From Lentzea albidocapillata subsp. violacea (GTDB taxonomy: Bacteria; Actinomycetota; Actinomycetes; Mycobacteriales; Pseudonocardiaceae): DNA of 64,000 nucleotides. Both the position numbers and the translations under genes were made by a program. A model generated the notes under the pieces. That model searched no databases. It was given only the letters and a program-made list of their open reading frames with translations, and was not told the origin of the DNA. The stretch lies in NCBI RefSeq assembly GCF_900100275.1, contig NZ_FNET01000005.1, forward strand, positions 186,001 through 250,000. Reading direction: 5' to 3'. Position 1 is the first letter of the stretch, and each line of letters starts with the position of its first letter. This document shows, piece after piece, positions 42,384 through 50,685 of this stretch.

Positions 42384-44642
42384 TCACATGAAAAGGGGGA
42401 TCGGGTTGAGCTCTTCGTAACGCCTGGGGCGGGTCAATCGACCCAGTTGTACCGGCACGTCGTAGAGGCGCCCTTGAGCGAACCTCGACCAGAAGTGCCG
42501 CAGGCCCGGCACCACGACCCGCACCACCGGAAGTCCGATGTCGGGCCTGGTCTGGTCGAGCACGAGAACTTCCATTCTGCGCTGCTCCAGAGTGTGCTGG
42601 AGCGCGCGGACGTCGTCGGTCAGGTCGTGGCGGAACAGGTAGCCGTGGTGGAACGCGTCCCGCGGCGGCACGGACGGGTCGGGCGCGAGCCACGGCTGCT
42701 CGGCCAGCTTCGTCGTCTCGAACCAGCGCCGCATGTCGACGTCGAACGTGCCGAGGTCCATCGGCCCGCACACCATCGGCATGCACTGGTTGAGCTCGGT
42801 GAGCGCCCGGCGTGCCGCTAGCCGCGAGTCCAGGTGCGAGCCGCAGCCGAGCATGATGTCCTCCCGTTCGCCGCTGGTCCGCCTCGAGATCGCGACCATC
42901 GTCGGCACGCCGAGGTCCGATGTGACGTCCAGCAGCCACACCTCACGGCCGAGGCCCGCGTGCACCTGGCGCAGCTCGCTGATCCATGGGTCGCGGAACG
43001 AGTCGAGGTCCATGCCGGGCATGGGCGTGCGGTTGTACCACCAGATCGCGACGGCGTCGCGTTCGACGAGTTCCAGCAGCCCCTGCAGGACGGCGTCCTC
43101 GATGCTGCTGCCGGCCGCGCAGCCGTTGGAGTTCGACACGACGCTCGGCGGGCAGGGGGCGCCGAAGTAGACCATACCGGTGGGCAGGAACTTGTGGCGT
43201 CGCTCGGTCAGCGACCACAGCGGGGTCCAGTCCATCACCTCGTTCTCGTCGAACGGGGTGGTGACGAACTGGAACGCGGCGTGCTCGGCGTTCCACGCGT
43301 CGCGGTCCGCGAACTGGCGCGGATGGTACTGCTGCACCGCATCCGGGTGGATCGCCATGTCGCGGAGCGAAGCGAAGCTGCCGCTCACTCGCGCCTCGTC
43401 GCCGAAGAACGCGCCGCTGCGGCGTTCCACGGCCTCGCACAGCGCGCCGACCTCGGCGTCGAGCGCGGTCACGCCCTTGCCGCCGGTGTCCGCGCGCAAC
43501 GCCGAGCGCAGCCCCTCAATGCCCTCGCCGCTCGCCGCTATGTTCGCGCCGGAGCGATAGGAGTTGAAGAACGCGGGACCCTCCGCCCGGCGGATCTCCC
43601 GCACGATCCCGGTGACGGGGCCGATGAGGTGGCGGTAGTGGTCGAGCACCTCCTGCGGCGGCGACGCGCGGTGCCCGCCGCCGTCGCAGGAGCGCTTCAC
43701 GCGACTCGTGAGTTCGACCGGCTCGAACGCCCTGCGCGCGACAACTTCCTGGTCACCGCAGCCGCCGCACTGCGGGCGGTGCCGCACTTCGTGCTGGGTG
43801 ACCTTCATGCTCAGGCTGTCGTAGCTCCAGATGGAGCGCTGTATCTCGTGGCGCACACCGGCGAGCCACTTGGCCGCCTCGACCGACGCGATCTCCATCG
43901 CCATCGCGTGCAGCGACGGCAGGCCGATGAGTGGGCGAGGAGCCGGGCCCTTCTGCCCGCAGCGCGCCCGTACGTGCGCCTCTGCCGTCCGGTTCGCGGA
44001 CAGGCGGGTGGCGAGGCAACGCCAGCACGGGCCGTCACCAGGGGTGAAGAACGGGCCTACGGTGACCTGCGCGCCAACCGGCTTGACCAGCAACCACGGT
44101 GTGCCGGACGCGCGGTGGGCCTCGTCGATGGCACGAAGTTCTGGTTCCAGGTAGTCCGCACACGCCACGACCGTCAGGTCACCACTCCCCGAGGTGATCG
44201 TGAGTCCGTTGCGGTGCAGTGTTTCCGCGAGCGCGTCGCGATCGATGTCGCCGATCGTGACGACGGAGACGAGCGACGTCGTTGTCGCCGCCACCGCGTC
44301 CGCGGGGTCGAGCCCCGCCGCGTCCCAGTACGCGAGCGAGGCCTCCGTCGTGGCCGAACCGTCCTCCATGCCGCGCCTGCCGATCAGTCCCGCCGCGGCG
44401 AGCCGGGTGAGCATCCGCTCGACCCTGTCCGCGGTCAGGCCGGCGGGCACGTCCCGCAGCAGCGCCGTGAGGTCCCTGGTGCCGTCGAGCAGCGGCGCCA
44501 GCGCCTCGACGTGCGAGCCCTGGATCGCGGTGACCCCTGACTCGCCGATCAGATAAACGGCCTCGCCGTGCACGATCTGCGGGCGGAGATGGCGTTTGAA
44601 TCCAATTCTTTGTTCACCGGGTTCGGCCAGTTCGGGTCTCAT
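42384..44642 (-). CDS. fused leader-binding/YcaO cyclodehydratase (TOMM type)
   Basis: A 752-residue azoline-forming enzyme. The N-terminal part (RHLRPQIVHGEAVYLIGESG, about residues 1-100) is a leader-recognition winged helix. The middle is ThiF/E1-like with paired Cys motifs CWRCL and CGGCG expected to hold zinc. The C-terminal YcaO domain (from about residue 370) carries the ATP-binding Glu-rich segments (LLELVERDAVAIWWYN) and ends in a Pro-rich tail NPIPLFM. Such fused enzymes convert Cys/Ser/Thr of a precursor peptide to azolines. Its ATG overlaps the stop of the 61-residue precursor gene (ATGA). Confidence 0.9.
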   Translation of the reverse strand: MRPELAEPGEQRIGFKRHLRPQIVHGEAVYLIGESGVTAIQGSHVEALAPLLDGTRDLTALLRDVPAGLTADRVERMLTRLAAAGLIGRRGMEDGSATTEASLAYWDAAGLDPADAVAATTTSLVSVVTIGDIDRDALAETLHRNGLTITSGSGDLTVVACADYLEPELRAIDEAHRASGTPWLLVKPVGAQVTVGPFFTPGDGPCWRCLATRLSANRTAEAHVRARCGQKGPAPRPLIGLPSLHAMAMEIASVEAAKWLAGVRHEIQRSIWSYDSLSMKVTQHEVRHRPQCGGCGDQEVVARRAFEPVELTSRVKRSCDGGGHRASPPQEVLDHYRHLIGPVTGIVREIRRAEGPAFFNSYRSGANIAASGEGIEGLRSALRADTGGKGVTALDAEVGALCEAVERRSGAFFGDEARVSGSFASLRDMAIHPDAVQQYHPRQFADRDAWNAEHAAFQFVTTPFDENEVMDWTPLWSLTERRHKFLPTGMVYFGAPCPPSVVSNSNGCAAGSSIEDAVLQGLLELVERDAVAIWWYNRTPMPGMDLDSFRDPWISELRQVHAGLGREVWLLDVTSDLGVPTMVAISRRTSGEREDIMLGCGSHLDSRLAARRALTELNQCMPMVCGPMDLGTFDVDMRRWFETTKLAEQPWLAPDPSVPPRDAFHHGYLFRHDLTDDVRALQHTLEQRRMEVLVLDQTRPDIGLPVVRVVVPGLRHFWSRFAQGRLYDVPVQLGRLTRPRRYEELNPIPLFM

Positions 44643-44824
44643 GCCGCGAGGACCTCGTCGTAGGCCGTGCAGCCCTTGCCCGAGCCGGTGATGGTCGACC
44701 AGCCCCACGGGAACAGCCAGTCCATCGACGCTTCACGGTCGAACTGGTAGATCTTCATGTCGTCGGAGTCGTCCATGGCGGTGGTGACGGAAGACAAGTG
44801 CTCCACGGTGACGGTGGGGTACAT
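44639..44824 (-). CDS. RiPP precursor peptide (candidate azoline peptide)
   Basis: A 61-residue peptide, start ATG 44824 with GGAG 6 bases upstream; two upstream in-frame ATGs are less well placed. The first half is acidic and leader-like (VTTAMDDSDDMKIYQFDRE). The C-terminal half (MDWLFPWGWSTITGSGKGC, then TAYDEVLAA) is aromatic and has Ser, Thr and a single Cys that could be cyclised. Its stop overlaps the start of the leader-binding/YcaO gene, strong evidence that it is the substrate. No known RiPP core is recognised, and no protease or dedicated exporter gene lies beside it. Confidence 0.78.
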   Translation of the reverse strand: MYPTVTVEHLSSVTTAMDDSDDMKIYQFDREASMDWLFPWGWSTITGSGKGCTAYDEVLAA

Positions 44825-45033
44825 GTGCATCTCCGATGTTTGTGTGTCATTTGATGGGGTAATCATGCGGACCAGCGGTAATGGATCGGTAGTTACCGGC
44901 TAATGCGCCTCCGTATGAAGTTTTCATACCCGGCACGGGCAGAACTCACCTGACATCGATGGCCTGTGCACTAACGCGTCCTCGTTGGGCCGAGCAGACT
45001 AATCCCGTGCTCGGAACCGAAGGAGGGGTCGCG
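44825..45033. promoter_or_regulatory. divergent promoter region between RiPP operon and SARP gene
   Basis: This AT-richer gap holds two inverted repeats: CGGTAA (44876-44881) with TTACCG (44893-44898), and TATGAA-GTT-TTCATA at 44914-44928. Either could bind a regulator controlling the RiPP operon to the left and the SARP gene to the right. AGGAGGGG before 45034 is the SARP ribosome site. Confidence 0.55.
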
Positions 45034-45843
45034 ATGCAGATCAAGGTCCTGGGGCCCGTCGAGGCCAAGGTGAACGGTCGCTCGGTGACGCCGACCGCGG
45101 CCAAGCCACGGCAGATCCTGGCGCTGCTCGCACTGCACTCCGGGCAGGTGGTGTCCGTCCCCACGCTGATCGAGGAGCTGTGGGGCGACCGTCCGCCGCG
45201 CAGCGCCCGCACCACCCTGCAGACCTACATCCTGCAGCTGCGCAAGCTCATCGGTGACGCGCTGGCGACGTCCGGTGCGGGCGAGGCGAAGGAAGTGCTC
45301 GTCACCCGGTATGGCGGCTACCTGCTCGACGTGCCGCCGGAGGCCGTCGACGTGCACGAGTTCGAACGCCTCTCCCGCGCGGGCCAGCAGGCCTATGACG
45401 TCGAGGACTACGTCTCGGCCTCCCGGTTGCTGCGCCAGGCGCTGGAGATGTGGCGCGGCGCCGCGGTCGTGGACGTGCGGCCCGGCATGCCGCTCGGCAT
45501 CGAGATCGTGCGCCTCGAGGAAGCACGGCTGGGCGTGCTCGAGGCACGTATCGACGCCGAGCTGCGGATGGGCAAGCACAAGGCGTTGCTCAGTGAGCTG
45601 TCGGTGCTGACCGTGCAGAACCCGATGAACGAGAACCTGTGCGCGCAGTACATGATCTCGCTGTTCCGCGCGGGCCGGCAGTGGCAGGCGCTCGACTCGT
45701 TCAAAGCCCTGCGCAACACGCTGATCGAGGAGCTCGGCGTCGAGCCGTCGTCGCGCCTGCAGACATTGCAGCACGCGATCCTGACGTCCGATCCGCGCCT
45801 CGACAGCGCCGAAACCCGTCAGTTGCAACGCCTTCTGGCTTAG
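45034..45843 (+). CDS. SARP family transcriptional activator (second)
   Basis: A 269-residue activator with an OmpR-type DNA-binding domain (MQIKVLGPVEAKVNGRSV, recognition helix near TTLQTYILQLRKLIG) and a BTAD domain. It is highly similar along its length to the SARP at 9471 (shared [15 protein letters not shown] and NLCAQYM segments). It stands immediately upstream of the ACP and aromatase genes but is separated from them by a T-tailed terminator, so it is probably its own unit. The likely target is the PKS operon that follows. Confidence 0.95.
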   Translation: MQIKVLGPVEAKVNGRSVTPTAAKPRQILALLALHSGQVVSVPTLIEELWGDRPPRSARTTLQTYILQLRKLIGDALATSGAGEAKEVLVTRYGGYLLDVPPEAVDVHEFERLSRAGQQAYDVEDYVSASRLLRQALEMWRGAAVVDVRPGMPLGIEIVRLEEARLGVLEARIDAELRMGKHKALLSELSVLTVQNPMNENLCAQYMISLFRAGRQWQALDSFKALRNTLIEELGVEPSSRLQTLQHAILTSDPRLDSAETRQLQRLLA

Positions 45844-45856
45844 AACATGGCTCCAG

Positions 45857-45890
45857 CGGCCCGCGCCACACTGTGGCGCGGGCCGTTTTT
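45857..45890 (+). terminator. Rho-independent terminator of the second SARP gene
   Basis: CGGCCCGCGCCACA pairs with TGTGGCGCGGGCCG and is followed by TTTTT, the classical form, rare in this DNA. Confidence 0.92.
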
Positions 45891-46002
45891 GCTTGTCGTG
45901 CAACGGTTTCTTCGAGAATCTCTCCAGTGGCTTACAGGTGCGCGGTGTCAACCTCAGTCGTGGGCGCGCGGAAACCGCCCGCTGGAGGAAAGGAAGCTAG
46001 CC

Positions 46003-46254
46003 GTGAGCGCACTGACCATCGAGGGCCTCAAAGAGATCCTCAACGAGGCCGCGGGCGACGACGACTCGTTCAAGCCGGGCCAGGACATTCTCGACCTCCC
46101 GTTCCTCGAGCTGGGCTTCGATTCCCTCGCCCTGCTGGAGACGGTGGCGCTGATCAAGCGCAAGCACGGGGTCTCCATCGCCGACGACGAGATGGCGTAC
46201 ATCCAGACGCCGCGTCAGCTGCTGGACAAGGTCAACGGACAGATCGCGGCCTGA
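46003..46254 (+). CDS. type II PKS acyl carrier protein
   Basis: An 83-residue ACP with the phosphopantetheine serine in ELGFDSLALLETV (S41), a motif typical of aromatic polyketide ACPs. It begins the PKS operon; the start is GTG 46003 behind GGAGGAAAGGAA. The didomain cyclase follows after 28 bases. It holds the growing chain for the ketosynthase pair at 48142 and 49407. It differs from the PCP at 19831, whose site is GGHS. Confidence 0.95.
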   Translation: MSALTIEGLKEILNEAAGDDDSFKPGQDILDLPFLELGFDSLALLETVALIKRKHGVSIADDEMAYIQTPRQLLDKVNGQIAA

Positions 46255-46282
46255 CGCCGGCGACTCGGATACGGAGACGGAC

Positions 46283-47218
46283 ATGACGCACACCACCACG
46301 CACACGGTCATGATCGGGGCTCCCGCCAAGGTGGTGTACGACCTGGTCGCGGACGTGACGACCTGGCCGTACATCTTCGGACCCACGGTTCAGGCCGAGG
46401 TGTTCGAACGGGACGGCTCGACGGAACGGTTGCGGTTGCACGCCTTCGCCAACGGTGACGTGCGCACGTGGACGTCCCGGCGAGAGCTCGACCCGGCGAA
46501 CCTGCACATCAAGTTCGAGCAGGAGCGTTCAGCCGCTCCGGTGAAGACGATGGGTGGGGAGTGGCGGATCGTCCCGATCGCCGACTCGGCGACCCGGGTC
46601 GATCTGCTCCACCACTTCACCGCGGCGCAGCCCGAGGCGGTCGACCTCATCCTGAACGCCGTCAACAACAACAGCGACGCCGAGCTCGCCGCTCTCAAGC
46701 GGGCGGCCGAGTACGGCGACGACTACGACAAGCTGGTGCTGTCGTTCTCGGACAGCATCACGATCCACGCGAGCCGCAAGGACGTCTACGAGTTCCTGTA
46801 CCGCTCGGATCTGTGGCCGGAACGCCTGCCGCACGTCGCGCGGCTGGACCTCACCGAAGCCGTCACCGGCGTGCAGTCCATGGAGATGGACACGCGCAGC
46901 CCGGACGGGTCGATCCACACCACGCACTCGGTGCGGGTCTGCACCCCGTACGACGGCATCGTCTACAAGCAGACGCACACACCGCCGATCATGGCGGCGC
47001 ACGTCGGCCGGTGGACGTTCCGGGACATCGGCGACGGCATCGAGGCCGGCATCGAGGCGACGTCGCACCACACCGTCGTCATCCGGCCCGAGGTCATCCC
47101 CGACGTGCTGGGAGCGGACGGGACGATCGAGCGCGCTCGCGAGCTCATCCGTCACGCGCTGGGCACCAACAGCCTCACGACGCTCCGGCACGCCAAGGAA
47201 TTCGCCGAGAACGGGTGA
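46283..47218 (+). CDS. didomain aromatase/cyclase (SRPBCC x 2)
   Basis: A 311-residue protein of two SRPBCC domains. The first starts HTTTHTVMIGAPAKVVYDLV, the second near residue 150 with DSITIHASRKDVYEFLYRS. This didomain form (as in the actinorhodin and griseusin pathways) aromatises the first ring of chains reduced at C9, which fits the ActIII-type ketoreductase at 32350. Its end (VIRPEVIPDVLGADGTIERA, then LRHAKEFAENG) is typical. The next gene follows after 9 bases. Confidence 0.94.
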   Translation: MTHTTTHTVMIGAPAKVVYDLVADVTTWPYIFGPTVQAEVFERDGSTERLRLHAFANGDVRTWTSRRELDPANLHIKFEQERSAAPVKTMGGEWRIVPIADSATRVDLLHHFTAAQPEAVDLILNAVNNNSDAELAALKRAAEYGDDYDKLVLSFSDSITIHASRKDVYEFLYRSDLWPERLPHVARLDLTEAVTGVQSMEMDTRSPDGSIHTTHSVRVCTPYDGIVYKQTHTPPIMAAHVGRWTFRDIGDGIEAGIEATSHHTVVIRPEVIPDVLGADGTIERARELIRHALGTNSLTTLRHAKEFAENG

Positions 47219-47227
47219 GGTGACGCG

Positions 47228-47416
47228 ATGGGGTTGGGTGGCGCGGAGTTGCTGACCGCCGCGGCACGCGCTGCAAGCCGCAACGGACTCTACGTGGTCT
47301 CCATGTACCTGGAGAAGGCCGCGGTCGAGCATCAGCGCAAGGGTTGTCCTTCTTCGGACGTGGCGCCCTGTGCCTACGAGATCGAGGCCTCCCGAGTGCT
47401 GCTGTCGGGATTCTAG
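47228..47416 (+). CDS. small hypothetical protein in the PKS operon
   Basis: A 62-residue protein: an Ala-rich helix (ELLTAAARAASRNGLYVVSM) and a C-terminal part with two Cys (KGCPSSDVAPCAYEIEAS). No family is recognised. Its stop (TAG) is directly followed by the ATG of the HMGL-like gene with no gap, so the two are tightly coupled and may act together. GGTGACG upstream gives a weak ribosome site, and the codon pattern matches its neighbours, so it is probably expressed. Confidence 0.7.
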   Translation: MGLGGAELLTAAARAASRNGLYVVSMYLEKAAVEHQRKGCPSSDVAPCAYEIEASRVLLSGF

Positions 47417-48145
47417 ATGAAGCTCTACGACATCTCGCTGCGTCGCACCAGCTTGTCCATTCCGGACAGACTGGTCGCGGCGCGGCGCCTCGACGCGCTC
47501 GGAGTCACGTTCGTCGACGGAGGCGTACCCGCCCGGTCGTTCTACCCCAGAGGATTTTTCGGCAGGGCGGCGATCGAACTCCGGTTGCGGGTCGCCACCC
47601 TCATCGCTTCCGGCGGTGCGGAGGACCTCGAAGCACTGATGGCCGCGGAAACCCCCGCGGTGGCAATAGTTGTCCAAGGGCACGGCATCTCGATGGTCCG
47701 GGAAGCCGTGCGTCAACTCGTGCGCGCCGAAAGACGAGTGATCGTCGAGGCGCGGGACTTCTTCGACGGCTGGCTGATCGACCCCGAACACGCTTTGGAG
47801 GTCGTGCTGACAGCCGCGGAGGCTGGGGCGGAAACCGTGTTGCTGCACGACACAGCGGGCAAGCTGTGGCCGGACCAGATCGGCGAGATCATCGAGTCGG
47901 TCGCGGAAACCGGTGTGCCCCTTGGATTTGGATGTCACGACGACGGAGGAACGGCCGCGAAACAGCTGTTCGCCGCCGATGCGGGGGCCGGACTCGTACA
48001 GGGGTCCTACGCCGTCGTTCGAGGTGGCCTCGATCGAGCCGATTCACCATCGGTTCATTCGGCAGAGACAGGTATCGCTCCCGTGCCCTGTCCGAGATTG
48101 GAGCAGACCGTGTCCGCACAGAAGGCGATTGGAGGTGTCCGATGA
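47417..48145 (+). CDS. HMGL-like / isopropylmalate-synthase-like aldolase-fold protein
   Basis: A 242-residue TIM-barrel protein of the pyruvate-carboxyltransferase group (HMG-CoA lyase, citramalate and homocitrate synthases). The start LYDISLRRTSLSIPDR corresponds to the family's LxDxTLRDG, keeping the metal-binding Asp and the Arg. The later metal site, normally H-x-H, reads GFGCHDDGG, so one His appears replaced by Gly. At 242 residues it has only the catalytic barrel. A keto-acid condensing or cleaving role tied to the acetolactate synthase pathway is possible but unproven. Its stop overlaps the KS-alpha start (ATGA). Confidence 0.78.
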   Translation: MKLYDISLRRTSLSIPDRLVAARRLDALGVTFVDGGVPARSFYPRGFFGRAAIELRLRVATLIASGGAEDLEALMAAETPAVAIVVQGHGISMVREAVRQLVRAERRVIVEARDFFDGWLIDPEHALEVVLTAAEAGAETVLLHDTAGKLWPDQIGEIIESVAETGVPLGFGCHDDGGTAAKQLFAADAGAGLVQGSYAVVRGGLDRADSPSVHSAETGIAPVPCPRLEQTVSAQKAIGGVR

Positions 48146-49410
48146 GTCGTCGCGCCGTCATCACCGGGGTGGGCGTGGTCGCACCTGGTGGCATCGGAAC
48201 GAAGGCGTATTGGAAACTGCTGTCCGAAGGGCGTACGGCGACTCGCAACATCACGCACTTCGACGCGTCTCCGTACCGCTCCCGCATGGCGGGGGAAGCA
48301 GATTTCGATCCAGTGCGCGAAGGCCTGACGCCGCAGGAGATTCGCCGGCTCGACCGGGCCGCGCAGTTCGCGGTCGTCGCGGGTCGTGAGGCGATGTCCG
48401 ACTCCGGCATCGAGTTCGACCAGCTCGACCCCGGCCGCATCGGTGTCTCGCTCGGCACCGCGGTCGGCTGCACGACCTCGCTGGAGCGCGAGTTCATCGT
48501 CGGCTCCGACCGGGGCAAGTACTGGGAGGTCGACCAGTCCTACGCCGTCCCGCACCTCTACGACTACTTCACGCCGTCCTCGATGGCGACGGAGCTGGCG
48601 TGGACAGTGGGCGCCGAGGGACCGGTCTCCGTGGTCTCCACGGGCTGCACCTCGGGTCTCGACTCGGTGGGTTACGCCGCCGAGCTGATCATGGAGGGCT
48701 CCGCGGACGTCGTCGTCACCGGCGGCACCGAGGCCCCGCTCTCCCCGATCACCGTGGTGTGCTTCGACGTGATCCGTGCGTCCAGCACCCGCAACGACGA
48801 CCCCACCACGGCGTGCCGGCCGTTCGACAAGACCCGCGACGGCCTGGTGCTGGGCGAGGGTTGCGCGATCATCGTGCTCGAGGAGCTGGAGCACGCCCGC
48901 GCTCGCGGTGCCCACATCTACGGTGAGGTCGCCGGCTTCGCCTCGCGGTGCAACGCCTACCACATGACGGGTTTGCACCCCGAGGGCATCGAGATGTCCG
49001 ACGCCATCAACATCGCGCTGAAGCAGGCGCGTGCGGATGCCACGGACGTCGGTTACATCAACGCGCACGGGTCGGGCACCAAACAGAACGACCTGCACGA
49101 GACGGCGGCTTTCAAGCGTTCGTTGGGTGCGCACGCGTACAAGACCCCGGTCTCCGGCTTCAAGTCGATGATCGGGCACTCGCTGGGCGCGATCGGTTCG
49201 CTGGAGATCGTCGGCTCGCTGCTGGCGTTCGAGCAGGACCTCATCCCGCCGACGGCGAACCTCCACGAGCAGGACCCCGAGTGCGACCTCGACTACACGC
49301 CGTTGGTGGCGCGTGAGAAGAAGGTCGACACCCTCCTGACCGTGGGCAGTGGTTTCGGTGGATTCCAGAGCGCCATGGTGCTCAAAAAGGTGGAAGGGGC
49401 AGGCCGGTGA
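48142..49410 (+). CDS. type II PKS ketosynthase alpha (KS-alpha)
   Basis: A 422-residue condensing enzyme with the full catalytic set: C169 in VVSTGCTSGLDS, H309 in INAHGSGTKQND and H346 in MIGHSLGAIGS. It forms the heterodimer with the chain-length factor encoded next (overlap GTGA) that builds the poly-beta-ketone from malonyl units on the ACP at 46003. The N-terminus MSRRAVITGVGVVAPGGIG is typical. Start ATG 48142 behind GGAGGTG. Chain length cannot be deduced reliably from the sequence alone. Confidence 0.97.
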   Translation: MSRRAVITGVGVVAPGGIGTKAYWKLLSEGRTATRNITHFDASPYRSRMAGEADFDPVREGLTPQEIRRLDRAAQFAVVAGREAMSDSGIEFDQLDPGRIGVSLGTAVGCTTSLEREFIVGSDRGKYWEVDQSYAVPHLYDYFTPSSMATELAWTVGAEGPVSVVSTGCTSGLDSVGYAAELIMEGSADVVVTGGTEAPLSPITVVCFDVIRASSTRNDDPTTACRPFDKTRDGLVLGEGCAIIVLEELEHARARGAHIYGEVAGFASRCNAYHMTGLHPEGIEMSDAINIALKQARADATDVGYINAHGSGTKQNDLHETAAFKRSLGAHAYKTPVSGFKSMIGHSLGAIGSLEIVGSLLAFEQDLIPPTANLHEQDPECDLDYTPLVAREKKVDTLLTVGSGFGGFQSAMVLKKVEGAGR

Positions 49411-50621
49411 CTCGGGCAGTGGTGACGGGAATCGGCATCGCGTCTCCCAACGGTTTGGGGCCGACCGCGTACTGGCGGGCGACCCTGCACGGGGAGGCGG
49501 CGATCAAGCCGATCACCCGGTTCGACAGCGCCAACTACTGGGCGAAGATCGCCGGTGAGGTGCCTGGCTTCGAGGCAGGGCGGCACCTGCAGGGTCGCCT
49601 GCTGCCGCAGACGGACCACATGACGCGGCTGACACTGGTCGGCACGGACTGGGCGTTGCGTGGTGCGGGTGTGCAGCCGAACGACATCCCCGACACGGAC
49701 ATCGCGGTGATCACCGCGGCGACCGCCGGCGGGTACGAGTTCGGGCAGCGCGAACTGCAGAAGCTGTGGCACCAGGGTCCGGAGTACGTCTCGGCGTACC
49801 AGTCGTTCGCGTGGTTCTACGCGGTCAACACGGGCCAGATCTCCATCCGGCACGGCACGCGTGGTCCCGGCGCGGTGGTGGTGTCCGAGCAGGCCGGTGG
49901 CATCGACTCCATCGGTCACGCCCGGCGCCAGCTGCGCAAGGGCGTCCAGCTCGCCCTCACCGGCGGCATGGACTCGTCACTCTGCCCGTGGGCATGGGTG
50001 GCGCACCAGGCGTCGGGTTGCCTGTCCCGCAACAACAACCCGAAGCGCGCCTACCTGCCGTTCGACCGCGACGCCTCCGGGTACGTCGCGGGAGAGGGTG
50101 GCGCGATCATGGTCGTCGAGACGCCGGAGTCGGCGGCCGGTCGTCCGGGTACGCGCATCTACGGTGAGATCGTCGGGTACGCCGCGACGTTCGACTCGAA
50201 GATGCCGTCACGGGAGCCGGGCCTGAAGCGGGCGGCCGAACTGGCGCTGCGCGACGCCGGCATGGACGCCTCGGAGATCGACGTGGTGTTCGCCGACGCG
50301 GCGGGCATCCCCGAGCTCGACAAGGCCGAGGCCGAGGCGATCAAGGGCATCTTCGGGCCGTACGGCGTGCCGGTGACGGCGCCGAAGACCATGACCGGGC
50401 GCCTGTTCGCCGGCGGTGGCTCCCTCGACGTGGCGTCGGCGATCCTCTCCATCTACTGGAGCGCGATCCCGCCGACCGTCAACGTCGAGAACCTCGTGCC
50501 GGAGTACGAGCTCGACCTGGTGATGAACGAGGCGCGGCACGGCAAGATCAAGGCCGCGCTGGTGCTCGGACGCGGCAAGGGCGGCTACAACTCCGCCATG
50601 GTGGTCCGCGAGTACAGGTGA
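49407..50621 (+). CDS. type II PKS chain-length factor (KS-beta)
   Basis: A 404-residue KS homologue in which the active-site Cys is replaced by Gln (Q162 in VVSEQAGGIDS), the hallmark of chain-length factors that decarboxylate malonyl-ACP and set chain length. The C-terminus (LVLGRGKGGYNSAMVVREYR) is standard. Its GTG start overlaps the KS-alpha stop. A hairpin stands between it and the acyltransferase gene. Confidence 0.97.
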   Translation: MTRAVVTGIGIASPNGLGPTAYWRATLHGEAAIKPITRFDSANYWAKIAGEVPGFEAGRHLQGRLLPQTDHMTRLTLVGTDWALRGAGVQPNDIPDTDIAVITAATAGGYEFGQRELQKLWHQGPEYVSAYQSFAWFYAVNTGQISIRHGTRGPGAVVVSEQAGGIDSIGHARRQLRKGVQLALTGGMDSSLCPWAWVAHQASGCLSRNNNPKRAYLPFDRDASGYVAGEGGAIMVVETPESAAGRPGTRIYGEIVGYAATFDSKMPSREPGLKRAAELALRDAGMDASEIDVVFADAAGIPELDKAEAEAIKGIFGPYGVPVTAPKTMTGRLFAGGGSLDVASAILSIYWSAIPPTVNVENLVPEYELDLVMNEARHGKIKAALVLGRGKGGYNSAMVVREYR

Positions 50622-50629
50622 TGTCATGC

Positions 50630-50666
50630 CTCAAGGCCGTGAAGGTGTTCCCTTCACGGCCTTGAG
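50630..50666 (+). terminator. hairpin between CLF and acyltransferase genes
   Basis: CTCAAGGCCGTGAAGG pairs with CCTTCACGGCCTTGAG around a 5-base loop, 9 bases after the CLF stop. It may end most transcripts from the PKS operon and so lower expression of the acyltransferase. Confidence 0.75.
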
Positions 50667-50685
50667 CCGTTTCTGGAGGCGTGTT

